Source of the DNA: Propionibacteriaceae bacterium
GTDB lineage: Bacteria > Actinomycetota > Actinomycetes > Propionibacteriales > Propionibacteriaceae
Direction: 5' to 3'
DNA: 11,189 bases
Assembly: GCA_009781325.1 (NCBI GenBank)
Contig: WQYJ01000055.1
Location: forward strand, 1-11,189
The position numbers were made by a program, and so were the translations under genes. Shown here in pieces: positions 4,578-11,189 of the stretch. Numbering within the stretch: the first letter of the stretch is position 1; each line of letters starts with the position of its first letter. Below the pieces are notes generated by a model, which saw nothing but the letters and a program-made list of their open reading frames with translations, was not told where the DNA came from and ran no database searches.

Positions 4578-7500
4578 ATGTTTTCAAAATGGGCTGGGAA
4601 GTCAAACCAATCTAGTCAGAGCGGCCTACGTGTCGCTAAAGAGTCTTTACAATCTTCGGGTAACACCGGACCCTTGTTCAGGGCAACATCGATTTTCGTT
4701 GCCGCAACAATGGCCATTGCGATGGTCTCCGGAATGGTGACTGCCGTCATCCCTGTTCCGGAAGCACAGGCGGCACCGGGGACCCCAGGTGTTCCGCAGG
4801 AACCCACCCCAGTCTTTACTGAGACCTTCGGGACTGCGAGTACGGTCAATACCCCAATCCCGCTTACTCAGTATCGGGTCGGTGGTTCACCCGCATACAC
4901 GGCTGACAGCGAGTGGCTGCCGCCCTTGTCAGGCAGGGATGCCTCCGAGATGAAGGGAACCTGTAACGGGTGGGTTCTTCATACCAATTCCCCGCTTCCC
5001 CCCACCAATGATGACTACGGCTGCTACCGCTCGGGCCACTTCATGTGGGACCAGCTTCAGTGGATGGCCAGAGAAATCGGTCTCGCCCAAGGGATGACCG
5101 CTAGTCAGGCTGCTACTAACAACATCCTGTCAGCGTCGACAAACCGCGCGAGTCTGGTCAATGGTGCCGGCTACATGCTGAAGAGCACCCGTCCTCTGGC
5201 AACTGTCCAGGGTGGGCGTTTCTACGGTGTTTCCGCGTGGTTCGCAGCAGTGAACTGCGAATACATGCAACCCGGGCGCAACCCCGCCTTCCATGACCCG
5301 AAGATCCAGTTTGAGCTTTTTGCCGGTTCCCAGACCTACAAACTGTCGTCTGACCTGAACCCCTGTACTGCTGCTAACAAGACCGTGAGTTCCGATGGCA
5401 AAGTTGTCGTCTCTCACCTCCAGTCACAAGCTATTTTCTTGGGTACCGGTACCTATGACCTGGGAATGAGCCTCTATAACTACACAGCCCATGGCAGCGG
5501 TAATGACGCAGCTTTCGACACCCCGGAGATCGTCGACATGACGCCGCAGCTCGATCAGCAGTTCATCGCCCCGTCGATTCCTCTGGGCTCCAACAGCAAC
5601 TGGACCTTCACAGTGACCAACACCACTGAGAAGAGCGCCAAGAACGGATGGAACTTCTCGGTTCCGGTTCCCGCTGGAATCACACTGGCTGGAGCAGCGA
5701 CCACAACCTGTAGTGCTGGCAACATCACCACAACAGGCAACAAGGTCACAGCCTCCGGCAACCTGACATCCGGTCAGACCTCGTGTACCTTCACTGTTCC
5801 TGTGACTGTGGCAGCCGACGGAAGCTATCCTTCCCCGGCAAGCGCTTTCACTGTGTGGGGTCTCAACAAGCCTGGCGATGCAAACCTGTCAACCTCCCGG
5901 ATCACCCTGACCGCATCTGTCGCGCCCTCCACAGTGGCAACTGCGGGTACGTCCGTCACCTACACCTTTGGTGTCACCAATAACTCTGGTGTTGCAGTCT
6001 CAGGTCTGACCGTGACTGCTGCTGGTAACTACACCGGTACGACCGCTCCTGGCTTCTCCGGTACGGGCAACCTGGGTGCGATCACCTGCGCAGCGACGAC
6101 AGTGGCCGCAGGAGCAACAACAAACTGTACGGCCACCTACGCGCTCACACAGGCAGATATTGATGCAGGAGTGGTGAATCTGACGGCTCGGGCCTCCGCG
6201 ACAGCCGCAGGTGCCTCGACTCCAACTCAGTCCAATCCTGCGTCCGCCGCAGTGGCATCAACAGGTCGTCCCGAATTGACGATGACAGCTACTAGCCCCG
6301 GAACAATGACTGCTCCAGGTGAGTCCAAGACCTTCACCTTCAATGTCACCAACTCCGGAAACACCACCATCACCGGTCTCAATATCAACCGGGTGAACTT
6401 CACTGGAAACAGCACTCCTCCGACGTTCACCTGCGTAGCCACGACGCTGGCACCTGGTGCATCAACAACCTGCTCAGGTTCCTACACCGTCAATGCGGCT
6501 GACCTGGCTCAAGGTGAGGTATCAATCACAGCAGAAGCTCGAGGAACCTCCGGCACCAACGCAGTGACCAGCAACCGGGTGACCACCAAGATCACCTACG
6601 TCACCGATGGACCGGATCCCTCCAAGTCCAAGCTCGAAGTTGACCGTACGACCCAAGAAGTGGGTCTGCCGGTTGTCGCAACAGCCACCATCGTTGATGT
6701 GAACAACGTTCCGCTGTCCGGGATTACCGTAGACCTGACCCTCAACAGGTCAGCCACCTTCGGTGCCGCCGGCGCTGCGCGCGTACCTGCAGATAACTGC
6801 CTGACTGGAGCCGATGGTAAGTGCTCGGTAACCTTCACCGACACCGTAGCCGAGGCAGTCCAGATCCGAGCCTTTGTCGAGACCAACTCTGGTCCTGCAG
6901 AGATCAGCAACTCCCCGCTCACAGTGACCTTCACCGCTGGTGCTATCGATTTTGATAAGTCTGATTTCAAGATCGATCCTGTGGTCAGTGCCACCGATAC
7001 TGCGAGGACAAACTGGCGAATCGCCAATGGGACCAGCGCCTATCAGGGCATCCTGGAAGCTAGGGACAGGTACGACAACCCGATTCCGAATCTGGTTGTG
7101 AACACAATTCACTTCACTTCTTCAGATACCAATGTGAACATCTCGGCGGTAGTGAATCAGGGCAATGGAAACTACACGGTTAACTACACCTCCCGTACGG
7201 TGAATCACAGTGCAACGGCAGCAGTCGCTGTTGGTACGACCAAAGTCCAGTCGAATCAGTTCAACGTCTACGATCTGCCGATTCCGTTTACCGTGGGCGG
7301 CCCGGTCATCGAGTGCGCTCCTGGAGTTGACGACTGCACGAATATCTCGGCGAACCCGAACAGGCTCCCTGTGGGCGAGCAGTCAACGATTACTGCACAC
7401 GTCACCGATTACAACGGCTTCCCCACTCCTGGTGTCGTCGTGACATTCTGGCTGACCCCGGGCTCAGACGGCGTACTGTCAGCAACGACAGCTACGACCA

Positions 7501-10500
7501 ATGCGTCCGGCAACGCCGTTGTATATCTGGATGACGAAACAGCAGAAATCGTCCGTGTTTCTGGGTCCTTTGTTGATGACGCCGGCGACACTCTGACGAT
7601 CCCACCGTCTCCGATTCCCGTGGAATTCACCGTTGGCCCCTTCGACTGGGATAGGTCCCAGTTCGACGTCTCCCCAGTTGTCAGTGCCACCGATCCTGCC
7701 AAGACCGGCTGGATCAGGGTAGCTGCATTAGAGTCTGACGGACGCTACTACACCGGAACTCTGACAGCAATGGATGCCTATGGGAACCGTTTGACGAACC
7801 TGAGCGTCTCAGACATCGTCTTCAGCGCCTCTAGCGCTGCTGTCATGAAGTCCGCAACCGTGACCGCAGTTGGTGACGGCACCTACACGATCCACTACTG
7901 GTCGAAGGTCGCTGATTCGGCGCCGAAGGCGTCGGTGGCTTATCAAGCACGCGCAGTAGCGAACTCCACACTTGGTGAACTGCTGCCGATTCCGTTCAGG
8001 GAAGGCCCCCCGGTTCCCGAACCCCCGCCCTGCGAGGATCCCACCAGATCAGGTACGAACCTGTCCGCTTCCCCGCTATCCCTTCAGGTGACGGAAACAT
8101 CGAACGCAGTGGCCTTGATCACAGATGAGTTCTGCAATCCTGTCCCAGGCGTCACGGTAACCTTCTCGGTTTCCCCGAGTTCCCCAGCAGTTCTGAATGT
8201 GGTCAACGCCGTCACCGATGCAGACGGTAAGGCGTACGCAACAGTGACAGATACCAAGGCTGAGACAGTCGCACTGTCGGCCAAGATCATGTGGGGTACG
8301 CCGGAGGCTCTGACAGATATCAACAACTCCCCGTTGAATATCGTCTTCCGCGTCGGTGGATTCTCCTTCGAGAAGTCGACCTTCGTGGTGACTCCAGTTG
8401 TGACCGCTGATCGCGCTTCATGGATTACGGTTGCTGCGACCGAGGCTGTGGCTTTGGCTACACCAGGGTTCGCCTACACCGGTCTGTTGACAGCGATGGA
8501 TGATAACGAGAACAGGCTCGATGGTCTGACTTTGACAGACATCAAGTTCCTCGTTGCTGACTCCCATGTCAATGTCACCGCGATTCAGGCTATCGGTAAT
8601 GGTACTGGTGAATATCGGGTCCACTACTGGTCTCGTTGGGCCATCGGAATGACCTCGACAACCACAGCGACCTATCAGGACACCCAGGTCGGAACGGCGA
8701 AGCCGATTCCGTTCAAAGCCGGTGCCCCCGATCCCGATCCTGACTGCGACGATCCAGCTCGTCCGGGTACGAACCTGTCCGCCACTCCGCTCGAACTGAG
8801 GGTGACGGAAATCTCGACAGCGACCGCGTTCATCACTGACGCTTTGTGTAACCCAGTTCCGGATGTCCCTGTGACCTTCGGAGTTGATCCCGCAACAGCG
8901 ACACTCAATGTGACCCAAGGAATCACCGATGAGGATGGCAATGCCTTCGCAACGGTGACGAGCACCGTTCCAGGAACAGTGAAGGTATCTGCTGCCATCA
9001 TGTACGGCACCCCTGCCGTACTGACACAGATCCACAACTCTCCGGTGTCGATCCTCTTCCGCACTGGTGATCTCGATCCCTCCAAGTCGAGCTTCGAGGT
9101 CTTCATCACTGACCCGGCTGCAACCGAAGTGGTTGCTGACGGAGTCGAGTCTTGGACTGGTCGTCTGATTGCCAAGGATTCACAGGAGAATCTCCTGTCA
9201 GGTCTGGATACCTCTCGGATGAACTTCACAGGGACCCCTGCGGGTGTGACGATCTCTGCGGTTGCTGACAAGGGCAACGGTAACTACGAGGTGACCTACA
9301 CCTCCACCGTCGCCCGCCAGTACACTGTTGCGCTCACCTACTCCAGCGCAAAGATCGGTACGGACAAGACCATCGAGTTCGTTGCTGGTGCCGTGGATGC
9401 CACCAAGTCCAAGGTCACGGTGGAACCGAGCGAGCAGGTCGTTGGTCAGCCTGTCACGATCACCGTGAAGGTACGAGACTACTACGACAACCCCATCAAG
9501 AACCTTTCGGCCAGTGACTTTGTCATCACGGGTAAGGCCGCTGGTGTTCCGGATCTGACGATCTGGGGATTCGTAGAAGAAGCTGCTGGTGACTACACAT
9601 ATCAAGCCACCTCCAAGTTGGTTGGCGACTTCACCGTACGCGCAACTGTCAAGGGCGTTCTGCTCAATGATGCACCGCACGTAGTGTTTGTTCATGGTGA
9701 TGTCTGCGTCAACAACTGTGAGCCTGTTGATCCGACTCACATCACTCGTTTCGAGATGGTGGACAATGACCAGGTCGCCGACGGTGTCGCCAAGGACTCT
9801 GCTAAAGCATGGGCCTATGACACCTACGGCAATGTCGTACCAGGTGCACGGGTGGTCGTAGAAGATGAGTCCACTGGCGTTCTTGCCGGATTCCTCAAGC
9901 CGCCGACCCAGGAGACACTGACAGGTGCCGATGGAACGGCGATGGTTTACTGGACCTCAACCAAGGCTGGTACCTTCACCGCACGCGGTTCGATGAACGG
10001 GCTGCGTCCCCCGGCTACCAACGTACTGAATCAGATTCGTTTCGGTACGGGCCTGGCAGATCCAGCCAAGTCTGAAATGGTGATTACACCGGCATCTCCG
10101 ATCGTGGTGGGTAACTACTACACCGTGACGGTGACAATCCGCGACACCAACATGAACCCGGTCAACAACCAGGCTGTTGCCTTCTCGCTGAACCCGACCA
10201 CACCGGCTGAGTTGAGTGCGAACTTCTGCAACACAGATGCTTCCGGTGTCTGTTCGGTCACGGTGACCTCCAAGCTGATCACAACAGTGGCAGTACGGGC
10301 AACGGTTCCCAAGAATGGTGTGCCGACTGATCTGGGCGGCAATGGCGATCCTGCCAAGGCTAGCCCGCAGTCAGTCACCTTCATCGCAGGCCCGGTCTGC
10401 GTGGAGAACTGCACACCAGTGGATCCCACCCACATCACCCGCGTTGAGGTCGTCATTGACGGCGTCACCGCCAATGGAATCGCCTCCGATGTGGCTCAGG

Positions 10501-11168
10501 TCTTCGCATATGACCGCTACGGTAACCCAGTTGCGAATGCACCTGTGAACTCAACCACGACAGCATCAGCACTGACCATCGTGACGCCGTTTGTTCCGAC
10601 AGCAGCCAATGGTGAAACATCCATTGAGTATCGCTCGACGACATCGGGTGCCTATGTGGCGAAGGTCACCATCGCTGGGTTGATCCCAGTCAAGGCGATC
10701 TCCTTCGACGGAACGGAAACCAAGGATGGATCGATCACATTGAACTTCGGGTTCGGTGCTGCTGATCCTGCTCATTCCTTCCTGACCATTGATCCGACAA
10801 CACCTCAGGTGGTGGGTTCCGACTTCGTCGTGACCGCGCACCTGAATGATGTCAATGACAATCCTGTTGATGGTGCGAGAATCACCTTCCCAGCAGTGAC
10901 ATGGTTGGAGTTCTCCGAGACCTACTGTGATTCAAACGCCCAGGGTCTGTGCTCGGTGACAGTGACCTCGAAGGTTGCTGGAACCTACACGATCTCCGGT
11001 CGCTTGGGCTCAGTGCCTGTCTCCAATACCGTTCAGGCTGTGTTCCGTCATGGTCCTGTGTGTGTGGTCGACTGTGACCCGGTCTTCCCCGGCAATCTCA
11101 CTGTCGTCAAGGTGACAACCGACGGACGCATGGCTGATGGTATTCAGCGCAACAACGCAACGGTATGA
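4578..11168 (+). CDS. Giant secreted surface protein with DUF7933/DUF7507-like and Ig-like repeats; ends at a premature TGA
   Basis: The frame encodes 2196 residues before TGA. An extended signal peptide (basic n-region, hydrophobic core about 36-60) ends at AQA-AP near residue 65. Residues about 66-320 form a Trp/Cys-bearing N-terminal domain (CNGW, YGCYRSGHFMWDQLQWM) of unknown function. Residues 322-440 look like a DUF7933 domain and 441-548 and 564-661 like two DUF7507 domains, all beta-sandwich surface modules. From 680 on come Ig-like (Big-type) modules with D-x-Y-[DG]-N-P motifs: super-repeats starting near 684, 922, 1161 and 1399, a single domain at about 1606-1708, and modules at 1709, 1940 and 2161. 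Proteins of this build act as adhesins or stalks outside the cell; no binding partner is known here. No sortase motif or C-terminal anchor appears before the stop. The TGA falls inside a repeat whose sister copies carry Trp or Phe there, so the product is probably truncated or the gene is decayed. Domain names are by recognition only. Confidence 0.9.
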   Translation: MFSKWAGKSNQSSQSGLRVAKESLQSSGNTGPLFRATSIFVAATMAIAMVSGMVTAVIPVPEAQAAPGTPGVPQEPTPVFTETFGTASTVNTPIPLTQYRVGGSPAYTADSEWLPPLSGRDASEMKGTCNGWVLHTNSPLPPTNDDYGCYRSGHFMWDQLQWMAREIGLAQGMTASQAATNNILSASTNRASLVNGAGYMLKSTRPLATVQGGRFYGVSAWFAAVNCEYMQPGRNPAFHDPKIQFELFAGSQTYKLSSDLNPCTAANKTVSSDGKVVVSHLQSQAIFLGTGTYDLGMSLYNYTAHGSGNDAAFDTPEIVDMTPQLDQQFIAPSIPLGSNSNWTFTVTNTTEKSAKNGWNFSVPVPAGITLAGAATTTCSAGNITTTGNKVTASGNLTSGQTSCTFTVPVTVAADGSYPSPASAFTVWGLNKPGDANLSTSRITLTASVAPSTVATAGTSVTYTFGVTNNSGVAVSGLTVTAAGNYTGTTAPGFSGTGNLGAITCAATTVAAGATTNCTATYALTQADIDAGVVNLTARASATAAGASTPTQSNPASAAVASTGRPELTMTATSPGTMTAPGESKTFTFNVTNSGNTTITGLNINRVNFTGNSTPPTFTCVATTLAPGASTTCSGSYTVNAADLAQGEVSITAEARGTSGTNAVTSNRVTTKITYVTDGPDPSKSKLEVDRTTQEVGLPVVATATIVDVNNVPLSGITVDLTLNRSATFGAAGAARVPADNCLTGADGKCSVTFTDTVAEAVQIRAFVETNSGPAEISNSPLTVTFTAGAIDFDKSDFKIDPVVSATDTARTNWRIANGTSAYQGILEARDRYDNPIPNLVVNTIHFTSSDTNVNISAVVNQGNGNYTVNYTSRTVNHSATAAVAVGTTKVQSNQFNVYDLPIPFTVGGPVIECAPGVDDCTNISANPNRLPVGEQSTITAHVTDYNGFPTPGVVVTFWLTPGSDGVLSATTATTNASGNAVVYLDDETAEIVRVSGSFVDDAGDTLTIPPSPIPVEFTVGPFDWDRSQFDVSPVVSATDPAKTGWIRVAALESDGRYYTGTLTAMDAYGNRLTNLSVSDIVFSASSAAVMKSATVTAVGDGTYTIHYWSKVADSAPKASVAYQARAVANSTLGELLPIPFREGPPVPEPPPCEDPTRSGTNLSASPLSLQVTETSNAVALITDEFCNPVPGVTVTFSVSPSSPAVLNVVNAVTDADGKAYATVTDTKAETVALSAKIMWGTPEALTDINNSPLNIVFRVGGFSFEKSTFVVTPVVTADRASWITVAATEAVALATPGFAYTGLLTAMDDNENRLDGLTLTDIKFLVADSHVNVTAIQAIGNGTGEYRVHYWSRWAIGMTSTTTATYQDTQVGTAKPIPFKAGAPDPDPDCDDPARPGTNLSATPLELRVTEISTATAFITDALCNPVPDVPVTFGVDPATATLNVTQGITDEDGNAFATVTSTVPGTVKVSAAIMYGTPAVLTQIHNSPVSILFRTGDLDPSKSSFEVFITDPAATEVVADGVESWTGRLIAKDSQENLLSGLDTSRMNFTGTPAGVTISAVADKGNGNYEVTYTSTVARQYTVALTYSSAKIGTDKTIEFVAGAVDATKSKVTVEPSEQVVGQPVTITVKVRDYYDNPIKNLSASDFVITGKAAGVPDLTIWGFVEEAAGDYTYQATSKLVGDFTVRATVKGVLLNDAPHVVFVHGDVCVNNCEPVDPTHITRFEMVDNDQVADGVAKDSAKAWAYDTYGNVVPGARVVVEDESTGVLAGFLKPPTQETLTGADGTAMVYWTSTKAGTFTARGSMNGLRPPATNVLNQIRFGTGLADPAKSEMVITPASPIVVGNYYTVTVTIRDTNMNPVNNQAVAFSLNPTTPAELSANFCNTDASGVCSVTVTSKLITTVAVRATVPKNGVPTDLGGNGDPAKASPQSVTFIAGPVCVENCTPVDPTHITRVEVVIDGVTANGIASDVAQVFAYDRYGNPVANAPVNSTTTASALTIVTPFVPTAANGETSIEYRSTTSGAYVAKVTIAGLIPVKAISFDGTETKDGSITLNFGFGAADPAHSFLTIDPTTPQVVGSDFVVTAHLNDVNDNPVDGARITFPAVTWLEFSETYCDSNAQGLCSVTVTSKVAGTYTISGRLGSVPVSNTVQAVFRHGPVCVVDCDPVFPGNLTVVKVTTDGRMADGIQRNNATV
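6615..9392 (+). repeat. Four Ig-like super-repeats with a period of about 238 residues
   Basis: Each unit pairs a Big-type Ig domain, ending in a beta-strand such as SPLTVTFTAG or SPIPVEFTVG, with a second domain starting D-x-x-K/R-S-x-F and ending G-x-Y-x-V-x-Y. Equivalent points are at residues 684, 922, 1161 and 1399 (steps of 238, 239, 238). A 17-nt stretch, GGTACGAACCTGTCCGC, is identical at 8052-8068 and 8766-8782, 714 nt apart. Elsewhere the DNA has diverged, so these are old duplications under protein-level constraint. Confidence 0.75.
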
Positions 11169-11189
11169 GCCTATGACTATTGGGGCAAC
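9702..11189 (+). repeat. C-terminal Ig-like modules, period about 221-231 residues
   Basis: Three modules begin with a two-cysteine linker: VCVNNC (residue 1709), VCVENC (1940) and VCVVDC (2161). The linker is followed by [ED]PVDPTHITR in the first two and DPVFPGNLT in the third. A D-G-x-x-A-[DN]-G-[IV] stretch and AYDxYGN come next. The second half of each complete module has a paired-cysteine turn (FCNTDASGVCSV, YCDSNAQGLCSV). The third module is cut by the TGA at 11166 and then by the window edge. Confidence 0.75.
11166..11189 (+). other. In-frame TGA interrupting a repeat, with the reading frame continuing after it
   Basis: Read through in the same frame, the end of the window gives NNATV-stop-AYDYWGN. 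The sister modules read DSAKAWAYDTYGN (TGG at the stop position) and DVAQVFAYDRYGN (TTC). A single G-to-A change at 11168 turns TGG into TGA. The conserved AYDxxGN after the stop shows the coding frame was intact beyond this point until recently. Confidence 0.85.

Noticed and set aside
6615..11189. CRISPR or tandem DNA repeat array
   Set aside because: The periodicity is at the protein level, with units of about 660-720 nt that are strongly diverged in DNA. There are no short identical repeats with spacers.

Overview
The window looks like actinobacterial chromosome (Actinomycetota, plausibly Propionibacteriaceae, inferred). The evidence is a fused biotin carboxylase/BCCP acyl-CoA carboxylase alpha subunit, a GtrA/flavoprotein/PIG-V-like envelope-glycan cluster, a giant secreted protein with DUF7933/DUF7507/Ig-like architecture, and a moderate GC content (mid-50s % by eye). 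The genus cannot be fixed from the sequence alone.

Left half (1-4045, all minus strand): a tightly packed run read right to left. It encodes an acyl-CoA carboxylase alpha subunit (4045-2312), a four-helix GtrA-like membrane protein (2269-1811), a UDP-galactopyranose-mutase-like FAD protein (1805-315), and the first 109 residues of a PIG-V-like mannosyltransferase (328-1, cut by the window edge). Gaps are 42, 5 and -14 nt, which suggests one operon. The last three products fit lipid-linked sugar handling for cell-envelope glycan. The first makes carboxylated acyl-CoA precursors for membrane or envelope lipids.

Centre (4046-4577, 532 nt, no convincing gene): a divergent regulatory region. I see a good promoter for the carboxylase operon (4140-4112, minus strand), a perfect 6-bp inverted repeat between the two promoters, and a candidate plus-strand promoter (4241-4270). 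A predicted leader of about 300 nt follows. It holds four small hairpins with 6-nt G-rich loops (GGGGAG, GGGGAG, GGGGGA, GTGGAG). The last one carries the Shine-Dalgarno of the downstream gene. Two larger hairpins lie between the third and fourth.

Right half (4578-11168, plus strand): one giant secreted surface protein of 2196 residues. It has a long signal peptide, a Trp/Cys-bearing N-terminal domain, DUF7933- and DUF7507-like domains, then Ig-like modules: four super-repeats of about 238 residues and three later modules of about 225 residues. The frame ends at a TGA (11166-11168) exactly where sister repeats carry Trp or Phe, and the repeat pattern continues in the same frame after it. The gene therefore appears interrupted by a nonsense codon, and any cell-wall anchor would lie beyond the window.
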